DNA from: CAWANP01 sp963783445
Lineage (GTDB): Bacteria > Chloroflexota > Anaerolineae > JAAYZQ01
Length of the DNA: 64,000 nt
Direction of reading: 5' to 3'
NCBI GenBank assembly: GCA_963783445.1
Contig: CAWANP010000002.1
Location: 558,001 to 622,000, forward strand
Shown: in pieces, positions 55,312 through 63,478 of the stretch
Layout: every line of letters begins with the position of its first letter
Numbering within the stretch: position 1 is the stretch's first letter
Notes under the pieces: generated by a model
Database searches by the model: none
What the model was told of the DNA's origin: nothing
What the model saw: the letters and a program-made list of their open reading frames with translations, nothing else
Program-made: the position numbers and the translations under genes

Positions 55312-55950
55312 ATGATAGAATGCAGCATTGTGATTGAGGAAAAGGTCGTCGAGGTACCGGTAGCAGCCATCGTGTTGGCTGCCGGTGGGTCGGAGCGCAT
55401 GGGGGAGCCCAAGCAACTACTGCCCATCGATGGCCAGCCGATGGTGCGCCGGGTGGTGGAAGCGGTGTGTGGGGTGGGGCTGGACCAGGTGGTTGTAGTT
55501 ACGGGCGCCTACGCCGACCTGGTAGCGCAAGCACTGGCTGGCTTGCCCGTGGAGTTCGTGGCCAACGAGGCGTGGCTGGAGGGCATGAGTACTTCCTTGC
55601 GCAGAGGGCTCGGCGCCCTGGGGCCCGAGATCCAGGCGTCGCTCATCGCGCTGGCTGACCAACCGGCGTTGACGTCCGATGTGCTGTCAGCCCTGGTAGC
55701 TCGCTACCGGGCCACAGGGGCGCCCATCGTTGCGCCCGTATGTCAGGGGCGGCGCGGCAACCCGGTGCTCTTTGACCGGAGGCTCTTTGCCGATCTGCTG
55801 GCGGTGGAGGGGGACCAAGGGGGACGGACTCTTCTGACCCGCTATACTGCCGAGGTGGAGCAAGTCGAGGTTGACGACTCTGGCGTGCTATTTGACGTCG
55901 ATACGCCGCAGGACTATGAAGAAGCACAGAAATTGAGTACCCGGTTGTGA
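55312..55950 (+). CDS. MocA-like molybdenum-cofactor nucleotidyltransferase
   Basis: 212-residue GT-A-like nucleotidyltransferase. The NTP-binding motif is AAIVLAAGGSERMGEPKQLL, followed by VVVVTGAYADLV, ALADQPALTSDVL, APVCQGRRGNPVLFDRRLFA and the late Asp in LFDVDTPQDYEEAQ. The GRRGNPVLF segment is typical of CTP:molybdopterin cytidylyltransferase (MocA/CoxI-linked) proteins, which make the cofactor of xanthine-oxidase-family enzymes. Tungsten AOR enzymes do not use the cytidylated cofactor, so a direct link to the gene at 49728 is doubtful. The start at ATG 55312 has no strong ribosome binding site; GTG 55330 is an alternative. Its end overlaps the MFS gene by four bases. Confidence 0.83.
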   Translation: MIECSIVIEEKVVEVPVAAIVLAAGGSERMGEPKQLLPIDGQPMVRRVVEAVCGVGLDQVVVVTGAYADLVAQALAGLPVEFVANEAWLEGMSTSLRRGLGALGPEIQASLIALADQPALTSDVLSALVARYRATGAPIVAPVCQGRRGNPVLFDRRLFADLLAVEGDQGGRTLLTRYTAEVEQVEVDDSGVLFDVDTPQDYEEAQKLSTRL

Positions 55951-57185
55951 GTACTGTGAACCCCGTGACTGGCCCCAAGTGGCGCACGCTCGGGCTGCTA
56001 GCCCTGGCAGTGCTGCTGGCCATGTCGTTGTGGTTCTCCGCCTCTGCGGTGGTGCCGCAGTTGACGGAAACCTGGCGCCTGAGTGGGGGCCAGCAGTCGT
56101 GGCTGACCATGAGCGTGCAGATCGGATTTGTGGTGGGTACGCTGCTGAGCGCACTGCTGAACCTGGCTGACCGGTTGGCGCTGCGCTGGCTGATAGCTGG
56201 CAGCGCGCTGGCAGGGGCAGCCTGTAATGCGGCCATCGCCCTGTTTGTGCAAAGCCCGGAACCGGCGATGGTCCTGCGCTTCTTGACCGGCATGACCATG
56301 GCTGGAGTCTACCCGCCAGGTATGAAGCTGGTGGCCACCTGGTGCAGGGAGGACCGGGGCCTGGGCATCGGTCTGCTGGTGGGAGCGCTAACGGTTGGCT
56401 CGGCCATGCCGCACCTTCTGAACGCGCTGCCTAGGCTGGGGGACGAGATCAATATCCCAGCGTGGCGCCCGGTGCTCCTGGCTTCATCGGTGCTGGCGCT
56501 GGTAGCTGCTGGGATCGCCGCACGCTTTGTCCGGGCTGGCCCGATGCTGCCGCTGGCCCTTCGCTTCAATTGGCGTCTGGCGGGACTGGGCCTGACAGAC
56601 CGGGCCGCGCGTCTGGCCAACCTTGGCTATCTGGGGCATATGTGGGAGTTGTATGCCATGTGGGCTTGGGTACCGCTATTTCTCCTGGTGAGCTATGAGC
56701 GGGCTGGCTGGAGCGAGACGGCAGCTCGCCTGGTAGGTTTTGCCGTGGTGGCGGCTGGGGCCGCGGGCAGCGTGGCTGCCGGGTTGCTGGCCGACCGGTG
56801 GGGGCGTACCGCCATCACGACTATCAGCCTGGTCATCTCGGGAAGCTGTGCCTTGGTGGTTGGCTCTTTCTTTGGGGCGCCGGGTCTACTTACGGCTCTG
56901 TGCCTGGTTTGGGGCTTTGCCGTCGTGGCCGACAGCGCCCAGTTCAGCACGGCAATCAGCGAACTCGGCGATCCGCGCTACGTGGGCACCGCTCTGACGG
57001 TGCAGACTTGCCTGGGCTTTACCCTGACGCTGTTCAGCATCCGTCTCATTCCACTGCTTGTGGAAGCTATAGGCTGGCAATGGGCTTTTGCGGTCCTTGC
57101 CCTGGGGCCGTTGTTCGGCATTTGGAGCATGCAGCGCTTGCGGCATCTGCCGGACGCGGCCAAGATGGCATCTGGAAATCGTTAA
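55947..57185 (+). CDS. Major facilitator superfamily transporter
   Basis: 412 residues with twelve predicted membrane helices. FSASAVVPQLTETWRLSGGQ after TM1, LRFLTGMTMAGVYPPGMKLV near TM4 and GLLADRWGRTAITTISLVIS (the DRxGR loop motif between TM8 and TM9) are visible. It resembles MFS members annotated as nitrate/nitrite-porter-like or CynX-like, but the substrate is not clear. GTG 55947 overlaps the MocA stop, so both are on one transcript. The C-terminal helices end around SMQRLRHLP. Confidence 0.85.
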   Translation: MSTVNPVTGPKWRTLGLLALAVLLAMSLWFSASAVVPQLTETWRLSGGQQSWLTMSVQIGFVVGTLLSALLNLADRLALRWLIAGSALAGAACNAAIALFVQSPEPAMVLRFLTGMTMAGVYPPGMKLVATWCREDRGLGIGLLVGALTVGSAMPHLLNALPRLGDEINIPAWRPVLLASSVLALVAAGIAARFVRAGPMLPLALRFNWRLAGLGLTDRAARLANLGYLGHMWELYAMWAWVPLFLLVSYERAGWSETAARLVGFAVVAAGAAGSVAAGLLADRWGRTAITTISLVISGSCALVVGSFFGAPGLLTALCLVWGFAVVADSAQFSTAISELGDPRYVGTALTVQTCLGFTLTLFSIRLIPLLVEAIGWQWAFAVLALGPLFGIWSMQRLRHLPDAAKMASGNR

Positions 57186-57240
57186 CCGCAGAGGGAGCAG
57201 CGGCTGAGTTCAAGGCAAGAGGCAAAACCCCGAGAGGAAA

Positions 57241-58053
57241 ATGACAAAGATAGAAGACAGATTGGGTATTCTTGAACATTTGGTCATCGACGTAGATGGG
57301 GTGCTGTACCGGGGCTCTGAGGCCATCCCGGGAACAGGCGCTTTCTTGGACTTTCTGCGAGAGCAGGGGATCGGCTTTGTGCTGGCGACCAACAACGCGA
57401 CGCGCACGCCGGAGCAGTATGCGGAAAAGCTGTCGGGTATGGGCGTCATGGTCCGCCCCGAGGAGATACTCAACTCAGCCCAGGCTACGGCCAGTTACCT
57501 GGCGGGCATCGCGCCGCAGGGAACGCGTGTTTTTGTCGTCGGTGAGGAGGGGCTTGTTTCGGCGCTGCGCGACGAGGGCTTTGACTTGGTGGAAGAGGAC
57601 GCCGAGTATGTGGTTGCTGGCATGGATTTTACCATCAGCTACGACCGGCTGGCTGACGCAACCCTTCAGATCCGCGCCGGGGCGCAGTTTATCGGTACCA
57701 ACCCGGACCGGACCTTTCCCAGTGAGCGGGGGATTGTGCCCGGCGCCGGTTCCTTGTTGGCGTTTCTGGAGACCGCCACGGATATTAAGCCAACGGTCAT
57801 CGGCAAGCCGGGAACGGCCATGATGGAGCAGGCCCTGGCTCGCATGGGCGCCCGAGCTGCAACGACGGGCATGCTTGGCGATCGGCTGGAGACCGATATC
57901 CTGGCCGGACAGCGGGCAGGGTTGCATACCTTGCTGGTGCTCAGCGGGGTCACCGATCGGGAGATGCTGGAGGGAGCGGCGATCCAGCCCGATCTGGTGT
58001 TCCAGGACGTGGCAGACCTGCATGCAGTGTGGCAGGGTGTACTGGATGGCTGA
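57241..58053 (+). CDS. HAD-IIA (NagD/PNPase-like) phosphatase
   Basis: 270 residues of the HAD superfamily with a type IIA cap. Motif I is LVIDVDGVLYRG, motif II FVLATNNATRTP, the cap begins at about residue 85, and motifs III/IV are IGKPGTAMMEQAL and MLGDRLETDILAGQRAG. NagD-like enzymes dephosphorylate sugar phosphates, nucleoside monophosphates or p-nitrophenyl phosphate with little specificity. GAGAGG lies just before ATG 57241. Its end overlaps the start of the rlmN gene by 8 bases, so translation is probably coupled. Confidence 0.88.
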   Translation: MTKIEDRLGILEHLVIDVDGVLYRGSEAIPGTGAFLDFLREQGIGFVLATNNATRTPEQYAEKLSGMGVMVRPEEILNSAQATASYLAGIAPQGTRVFVVGEEGLVSALRDEGFDLVEEDAEYVVAGMDFTISYDRLADATLQIRAGAQFIGTNPDRTFPSERGIVPGAGSLLAFLETATDIKPTVIGKPGTAMMEQALARMGARAATTGMLGDRLETDILAGQRAGLHTLLVLSGVTDREMLEGAAIQPDLVFQDVADLHAVWQGVLDG

Positions 58054-59173
58054 GCATCGGCCGGACGGTGGCCGTCGCGCGAAGGCGGACCGTCCTATTC
58101 TATACGACCTGACCTATGAGCAATTGGCCGATCTTCTCTCTGGCTGGGGAGAGCCTCGCTTCCGTGCCGACCAGGTATGGCGCTGGCTCTATCGATCGCT
58201 GGCTGGCGATCTCAGAGCGATGGGCAATCTGCCGTCGGAGCTAAGGGAGCGTTTGGCTGCCGAGACTGAACTGGCTGTACTGTTCCCACTGGCGGAGCAG
58301 GTGTCAGCCAGCGGGCAGACGCGAAAGGCCCTGTTCCGCTTGGGTGATGGGAACACCTTGGAAAGTGTGTTGATGCAGTACCATAACCGGCGGACAGCCT
58401 GCATCTCCACGCAAGTGGGTTGTGCCATGGGCTGCACCTTTTGCGCCACCGGGCAGGGCGGTTTGGCCCGAAACCTCTCGGCTGGCGAGATCGTAGCTCA
58501 GGTCCTAACCCTCGCCAGGGCGGTGCGGCAAGAGGAGCTAGAACGGGTGGAGATGCTGGGACAGCGCGGCCAGACCCCCGAGCACCCGGTGAGCAATGTT
58601 GTCCTGATGGGCATGGGTGAGCCCCTGGCCAACTATCGTGCGACGTGGCAGGCCATTGAAACCCTGACAGATCCTAGGGGCTATGGCTTGGGGGCGCGGC
58701 GAATCACCCTTTCGACGGTGGGGCTGGTTCCCGGCATCCGGCGGTTAGCCGAGGAACGATTGGCTGTCAATTTGGCTGTATCGCTTCACGCACCCAGCGA
58801 TGAATTGCGGGACCAGCTTGTCGCCATCAACCGGCGCTATCCGCTGTCCGAGCTGATGGCGGCAGTTCGTAGCTATGTGGAGCACACACGGCGGAGGGTC
58901 ACGGTCGAGTACGCGCTTATTGCCAGCGTCAACGATGCCCCCCAGCAGGCCCGCCAACTGGCTGGGTTGCTGAGTGGTTTGTTGTGTCATGTGAATCTGA
59001 TTCCGCTGAACCCGACGCCTGGCTCAGACCTGAGACCATCGTCCCGAGATCAGGCGGATACTTTCCGCGACACGCTGGAAGGAGCTGGGATACCGGCGAC
59101 GGTGCGGATGCGACGAGGTATCGATATTGAGGCTGGTTGCGGCCAGCTGCGCCAGCGTCAGAGTGGCGCCTAG
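58046..59173 (+). CDS. rlmN: 23S rRNA (adenine-C2)-methyltransferase RlmN
   Basis: 375-residue radical SAM enzyme that methylates A2503 of 23S rRNA and A37 of some tRNAs. The cluster motif is CISTQVGCAMGCTFCATG (Cx3Cx2C). VVLMGMGEPLANYRAT, LAVSLHAPSDELRDQLVAIN and the methyl-carrying Cys in RGIDIEAGCGQLR near the C-terminus are diagnostic. An N-terminal RlmN helical domain (LTYEQLADLLSGWGEPRFRA) is present. ATG 58046 lies inside the end of the HAD gene; upstream in-frame sequence is the shadow of that gene. Confidence 0.95.
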   Translation: MAEHRPDGGRRAKADRPILYDLTYEQLADLLSGWGEPRFRADQVWRWLYRSLAGDLRAMGNLPSELRERLAAETELAVLFPLAEQVSASGQTRKALFRLGDGNTLESVLMQYHNRRTACISTQVGCAMGCTFCATGQGGLARNLSAGEIVAQVLTLARAVRQEELERVEMLGQRGQTPEHPVSNVVLMGMGEPLANYRATWQAIETLTDPRGYGLGARRITLSTVGLVPGIRRLAEERLAVNLAVSLHAPSDELRDQLVAINRRYPLSELMAAVRSYVEHTRRRVTVEYALIASVNDAPQQARQLAGLLSGLLCHVNLIPLNPTPGSDLRPSSRDQADTFRDTLEGAGIPATVRMRRGIDIEAGCGQLRQRQSGA

Positions 59174-59247
59174 CGTGCTGCTGGCGCCAGGCGCGCCAAC
59201 GGCTAGCAGTCTGAGGCTAAAACAGCGGCAACTCCCTGCTCGAGCAC

Positions 59248-59276
59248 TTGCATTTTTGCTCAAAAGCGGGTATGAT
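59248..59276 (+). promoter_or_regulatory. Promoter of the rpe gene
   Basis: TTGCAT, 17 bases, TATGAT. The predicted transcript starts near 59283. GGAG at 59294-59297 then fits GTG 59303 as start codon better than ATG 59291. Confidence 0.6.
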
Positions 59277-59302
59277 ATCGTTGATTCCATATGGAGCGCA
59301 TT

Positions 59303-59974
59303 GTGACTAGACGTAAGATCAAGATTGCACCATCTATTCTGTCTGCAGATTTTGCCCGGCTCGGTGAGCAAGTAGCTGAAGCGGAGGCTGGAGGCGGCGA
59401 CTATATCCACGTAGATGTGATGGATGGCCATTTTGTACCAAATATAACTATTGGTCCGCTGGTAGTCAAGGCCGTGCGTCGCTCCACGCGCTTGCCTGTG
59501 GATGTGCATTTGATGATCGAGTCGCCGGAGCGTTACCTTGCTGATTTCTGTGCCGCAGGCGCCGATAACCTGTCGGTACATGTGGAGACCTGTCCTCACT
59601 TGCACCGGACGATCCACCAGATCAAGGAACTGGGCTGCCGAGCTGGGGTGGTACTCAACCCCTCTACGCCGGTGGTCGCGCTTGAAGAGGTCCTTCCAGA
59701 CGTTGATCTGGTTCTGGTGATGACAGTGGATCCTGGCTTTGGAGGTCAGGTGTTCATTGAAGGGACGCTGTCCAAGATCCAGAGGGTACGGGCGATGCTG
59801 GATGCACAAGGCTCTGAAGCAGAGATTGAGGTCGATGGGGGCATCGATCCAAAGACGGCATCCCGCGTGGCAGCAGCCGGGGCGACCGTACTGGTGGCCG
59901 GGTCTGCGGTATTTGGTGCGCCGGAGGGTATCGCCGAAGCGATATCTTGTATTCGGGCAGCGGCCACTGGATAG
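59303..59974 (+). CDS. rpe: Ribulose-phosphate 3-epimerase
   Basis: 223-residue TIM-barrel enzyme of the pentose phosphate pathway. Motifs are IAPSILSADFARLGEQV, YIHVDVMDGHFVPNITIG (metal His/Asp), LPVDVHLMIESPERY, VLVMTVDPGFGGQ and EIEVDGGIDPKTA with the catalytic Asp. GTG 59303 is chosen from the GGAG spacing and promoter position; ATG 59291 would add four residues. It is followed convergently by rpmB. Its placement before rpmB, asp23, fakA and degV resembles arrangements in Firmicutes and Chloroflexota. Confidence 0.93.
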   Translation: MTRRKIKIAPSILSADFARLGEQVAEAEAGGGDYIHVDVMDGHFVPNITIGPLVVKAVRRSTRLPVDVHLMIESPERYLADFCAAGADNLSVHVETCPHLHRTIHQIKELGCRAGVVLNPSTPVVALEEVLPDVDLVLVMTVDPGFGGQVFIEGTLSKIQRVRAMLDAQGSEAEIEVDGGIDPKTASRVAAAGATVLVAGSAVFGAPEGIAEAISCIRAAATG

Positions 59975-60099
59975 GTGTCAGCTTTGAGAGCGTGTGACTC
60001 CGCGCCGGATGTGGCGTTCGAGATGGATGCGGCACACGACAAAGGCCAGATCTGGAATGCTACGCCAGAACTGGCCCGGGTGGACAAGCAGAGGGGGGA

Positions 60100-60279
60100 C
60101 TAGGATTTGTTAAGCGTACGCAGGCAGCGGGTACAGACTTTCTTTCTGAGGTGCTTTCCATCTTGATAGACAGAGACCTTTTGGATGTTTGGTTTCCACT
60201 GTCGCTTGGTCCTGACGTTGGAATGGCTGACACTATGCCCGAAGGATGGAGTCTTGCCACATATCTCACACTTGGCCAT
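60100..60279 (-). CDS. rpmB: Ribosomal protein bL28
   Basis: 59-residue ribosomal protein of the large subunit, encoded on the minus strand. It reads AKCEICGKTPSFGHSVSHS, then RTKRQWKPNIQKVSV, and ends KKVCTRCLRTLNKS. Two Cys pairs (CEIC and CTRC) form a zinc ribbon, so this is the zinc-binding form of L28. Length is normal for the short form. The start ATG 60279 has GGAGA about 8 bases upstream. A hairpin lies in the leader (60306-60327) and a promoter at 60352-60380. It is divergent from asp23. Confidence 0.93.
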   Translation of the reverse strand: MAKCEICGKTPSFGHSVSHSNVRTKRQWKPNIQKVSVYQDGKHLRKKVCTRCLRTLNKS

Positions 60280-60305
60280 GATTTCTTCTCTCCTACATAG
60301 ATAGA

Positions 60306-60327
60306 GCCAGCTAACACGACAGCTGGC
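60306..60327 (-). promoter_or_regulatory. Leader hairpin of rpmB
   Basis: GCCAGCT/AGCTGGC stem of 7 bp with an 8-base loop between the promoter and the rpmB start. Possible leader control; no protein-binding motif is recognised. Confidence 0.35.
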
Positions 60328-60351
60328 CCCGAAAGGTCCGTTTGTAGAACT

Positions 60352-60380
60352 AATCTACCACAAACCAGGTTTTTTCGCAA
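60352..60380 (-). promoter_or_regulatory. Promoter of rpmB
   Basis: Minus strand TTGCGA, 17 bases, TAGATT. CAAACCAGGT occurs twice here (60361 and 60378). Confidence 0.5.
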
Positions 60381-60431
60381 ACCAGGTGTGGTCTGGTGCA
60401 CACAGTATGACAGGAAAATGTGGGGTGACTA

Positions 60432-60782
60432 ATGGAAGTAACTAGGCTGGGCAGGATCGAAGTGTCGCCCACGGCCATTGGCAGTCTCGCCAGTCAAGCC
60501 GTACTGGAATGCTATGGCGTCGTGGGCATGGCAACCAAGGATCTGGCCAGTGGCATCGTCGAGATCCTACAGCCTGCCAGTCACCGGCGTGGCGTAGATG
60601 TTCACCTGGACGATGATGACTTGGTGATAGACCTTTACGTCGTAATGGAGTATGGAACGCGTATCGCGGTCGTGGCCCGGAACATTCAGAGTACAGTCAA
60701 GTATGCGGTGGAGAAGGCATTGAGTGCTCCGGTAGCCACGGTGAACGTGCATGTACAGGATCTGCGCGTCAGTGGCGACTGA
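60432..60782 (+). CDS. Asp23/Gls24 family envelope-stress-type protein
   Basis: 116 residues covering the whole Asp23 domain (LGRIEVSPTAIGSLASQAVL, ECYGVVGMATKDLASGIVEI, VDVHLDDDDLVIDLYVVMEY, GTRIAVVARNIQSTVKYAVE, VNVHVQDLRV). Asp23-family proteins are linked to cell-envelope stress; the short YloU-type form, as here, is encoded next to fatty acid kinase genes in many bacteria. GGGGTGA precedes ATG 60432. The FakA gene follows after 65 bp, suggesting a shared transcript. Confidence 0.9.
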   Translation: MEVTRLGRIEVSPTAIGSLASQAVLECYGVVGMATKDLASGIVEILQPASHRRGVDVHLDDDDLVIDLYVVMEYGTRIAVVARNIQSTVKYAVEKALSAPVATVNVHVQDLRVSGD

Positions 60783-60847
60783 ACCTGGAACTGGGCCCGC
60801 GCTGGCACCAGATTTCCACTGCCAAAACTAGCCGGGAGGCGGAGGCT

Positions 60848-62548
60848 TTGACCGACGAGCTGAAAATCACGGACGACCTGTTGGCAGAACCGAGACCTGA
60901 TGCTGCCGCGTCCGCAGGCGGTAGCGATGATGGTATCCCTTTCTGTGATGGCCGGGGGCTGAAGCTTCTGATGAGATCGGGCTTGGCCTGGTTGGAGCGT
61001 CACCAGGAAGCTATCAATACCCTGAATGTTTATCCCGTGCCCGATGGTGATACTGGCACCAACATGTTGCTGACGATGCAGTCAGCCTACAAGGAGATCC
61101 AAGAGTCGCCGGAAGAGGAAGTAGGTATCATTGCCCAAAAGGTGGCGCACGGAGCCCTGATGGGAGCCAGGGGTAACTCGGGTGTCATCTTGTCGCAAAT
61201 CTTCCGAGGCTTTGCCCGAGGCCTTGAAGGTGTGGATGCCTTTGGCACCGTCCAGTTTGCCTCTGCGCTCCAAGAAGCGGCCAGGACAGCGTACCAGGGT
61301 GTGATCAAACCAGTAGAAGGCACGATCTTGACGGTGGCACGCGAAGCGGCAGATGTATCGGTCCTTGCTGCTGCCAGTAGTGGGGATCTGCGCTACGTTC
61401 TGGAGCAGGTGGTCAACGAAGCTCGTGCCTCGGTGACACGAACCCCAACTTTGCTCCAGGTGCTGGCAGACGCTGGTGTGGTAGACGCTGGTGGCCAGGG
61501 CTTGCTTGTCATTCTGGAGGGCATGCTCCGCTGCGCCCAAGGTGAGCCAGTGAGCATGGATACCGAGCTGGAGGCGGCTGTGGATCTCCAGCCCTTCCAC
61601 CTTGAGGCCGAAGAAGGCTACGGCTATGATATTCAGTTCATCATCCGTGGTCAGGGGTTGAAGGTCGAGGAGATTCGGGAGACTATCGCTTCGATGGGGG
61701 ACTCGGCGCTTGTGGTCGGTGACTCCTCAGCCGTAAAGGTACACGTACATTCCCCGGAGCCAGGCACGCCGATCAACTATGGAGCCGGCGTGGGTGAGAT
61801 TAGTCGTGTCATCGTTGAGAATATGCAGGAGCAGTACCAGGAATTCATACTGAGCAAGGCCAAGCAGCCATCAGCTCCGGTGGAGCCCTTGGGTGGTGTT
61901 GGGACGGTGGTTGTTGCGCCTGGGCAGGGGCTGGCACAGGTACTGGAAAGCCTGGGGGCAACTGTCGTTGTTCCTGGCGGTCAGACCATGAACCCCAGTA
62001 CCGAAGATCTACTTAGTGCAGTGGAAAACGTACCGAGTGACGATGTGATTATCCTGCCCAACAATAAGAACATTGTCATGGCTGCCGAGCAAGCCAGCGC
62101 TATGTCTGGAAAAAATGTGCGTGTGGTGCGGTCGATCACGGTGCCACAGGGAGTTAGTGCCTTGCTGGCACTGAATTATCAATCGGATCTGGATACGAAT
62201 GCGAGTGTGATGGCCGAAGCAGCCATGGCCATCAAGACCATCGAGATCACAAGCGCGGTGCGGTCGGTACAGGTTGATGGCATCCACGTGCAAGAGGGCG
62301 AAGTGATTGGGCTGGTGAATGGAGTTTTGAAGGCCAAGGGCGAGTCACCCAATGAGGTGAGCAAGATGACCCTGGGCGAGATGTCCGCCGACGAACTTGA
62401 GATCATTACGGTTTATTATGGCGAGTCGGTCACTGAGGATGAGGCTCAGCAACTGGCTGGTGAGTTGGAAACCCTGTTCCCGGACCAGGAAGTTGAGGTC
62501 GTGGATGGCGGCCAGCCCTACTATTACTATATCCTATCTGCGGAGTAG
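60848..62548 (+). CDS. fakA: Fatty acid kinase catalytic subunit FakA (DAK2-DegV-like)
   Basis: 566 residues. Residues about 35-230 form the DAK2 kinase domain: NTLNVYPVPDGDTGTNMLLT contains the Asp residues for Mg-ATP, and HGALMGARGNSGVILSQIFR follows. GVVDAGGQGLLVILEGML closes the domain. The middle and C-terminal DegV-like domains (GYGYDIQFIIRG, SGKNVRVVRSITVPQGVSAL) match YloV/FakA. FakA phosphorylates fatty acids held by a DegV protein (FakB) so that they enter phospholipid synthesis. TTG 60848 is preceded by GGAGGCGGAGG. Two DegV genes follow immediately, providing likely FakB partners. Confidence 0.92.
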   Translation: MTDELKITDDLLAEPRPDAAASAGGSDDGIPFCDGRGLKLLMRSGLAWLERHQEAINTLNVYPVPDGDTGTNMLLTMQSAYKEIQESPEEEVGIIAQKVAHGALMGARGNSGVILSQIFRGFARGLEGVDAFGTVQFASALQEAARTAYQGVIKPVEGTILTVAREAADVSVLAAASSGDLRYVLEQVVNEARASVTRTPTLLQVLADAGVVDAGGQGLLVILEGMLRCAQGEPVSMDTELEAAVDLQPFHLEAEEGYGYDIQFIIRGQGLKVEEIRETIASMGDSALVVGDSSAVKVHVHSPEPGTPINYGAGVGEISRVIVENMQEQYQEFILSKAKQPSAPVEPLGGVGTVVVAPGQGLAQVLESLGATVVVPGGQTMNPSTEDLLSAVENVPSDDVIILPNNKNIVMAAEQASAMSGKNVRVVRSITVPQGVSALLALNYQSDLDTNASVMAEAAMAIKTIEITSAVRSVQVDGIHVQEGEVIGLVNGVLKAKGESPNEVSKMTLGEMSADELEIITVYYGESVTEDEAQQLAGELETLFPDQEVEVVDGGQPYYYYILSAE

Positions 62549-62589
62549 GGGCGGTCAAGGCTCACGCAGTACCCGGAGGCACGAAATAA

Positions 62590-63444
62590 ATGGCAAAAGT
62601 GCGTATCATCACCGACGCCACGGTCCACCTGCACTCGGACATCATTGACAAGTACCAGATCACTGTCTTGCCAGTAGAGGTTCTGTTCGGAGATGAGACC
62701 TTTGTCATTGGGCGGAAAGGCAGCCCGGCCAAGCTTTTTTCCAAAATGGTCGATGGGCCGGCTGATGTGATGCGGGCCTCGATCTCGCCCCAATCCATCC
62801 AGGCAGCCTATCGGGCCTTGAATGCGGAGACGGACGAGATCCTGGTCATAGTGAGTTCTCGAGCGCTGAGCCAAGTCTATGACGTGGCCTTGGCTGAGGC
62901 TCAGACCTATCTGGGCCGATGCAGGATCGTGGTTGCCGATTCAGAGTCTACGTCGTGGGGATTAGGTCTGGTCGTAGAGGCTGCAGCCCGAGCAGCAGAA
63001 GAAGGGCAGCCCCTTGACCAGATCATTCGGCTGGTGCGAGGGATACTGCCTCACATCTATCTCGTTTTAGTTATCGATCGCTTGGATTACCTGGAGAAAG
63101 GAAGCCGCATTGGTCCGGCTCAGGCTCTGCTGGGCAGTATGCTGCGCATCAAGCCACTGCTGATTGTGGAAGACGGGGACGTTATTCCCATGGAGAAGGT
63201 GCGCACGCGCGCCATGGCGATAGAGAAGCTGGTTGAGTTTGTGGCCGAATTCGCCACGGTTGAGCAGGTGGTAATCCTGCGAAGCCAGCTTGGGAATGAT
63301 ATGGATGAGCTGACGGACGAATTGTGCGAGCGACTGGGTGAGGTGTTGCCAGGCTTTGAGTTCCCAGCCATCGAGTACGATCCGGTGCTGGCCTGTCATG
63401 TGGGCCCAGAGGCTTTGGGCGTGATCGTCTACGAAGGGTTGTGA
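62590..63444 (+). CDS. DegV-family fatty-acid-binding protein (FakB-like), first copy
   Basis: 284 residues of the DegV family. Most members begin with an ITDSTADLP-type motif; here it is VRIITDATVHLHSDI, so the first Ser and Ala-Asp are changed. The fatty-acid-pocket segment is MRASISPQSIQAAYR, followed by ILVIVSSRALSQVYD, IVVADSESTSWGLGLVV and LVIDRLDYLEKGSRIGPAQA, as in FakB proteins. It starts 41 bp after FakA. Two FakB proteins with different chain preference are known in other bacteria, so this and the next gene may differ in ligand. Confidence 0.88.
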   Translation: MAKVRIITDATVHLHSDIIDKYQITVLPVEVLFGDETFVIGRKGSPAKLFSKMVDGPADVMRASISPQSIQAAYRALNAETDEILVIVSSRALSQVYDVALAEAQTYLGRCRIVVADSESTSWGLGLVVEAAARAAEEGQPLDQIIRLVRGILPHIYLVLVIDRLDYLEKGSRIGPAQALLGSMLRIKPLLIVEDGDVIPMEKVRTRAMAIEKLVEFVAEFATVEQVVILRSQLGNDMDELTDELCERLGEVLPGFEFPAIEYDPVLACHVGPEALGVIVYEGL

Positions 63445-63478
63445 TTGGTCTCTACGCGCTGTTCACGGATGGTCGACC

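Noticed and set aside
59974..60099. Extra small gene between rpe and rpmB
   Set aside because: No frame with a start, ribosome binding site and recognisable product; treated as a convergent spacer.
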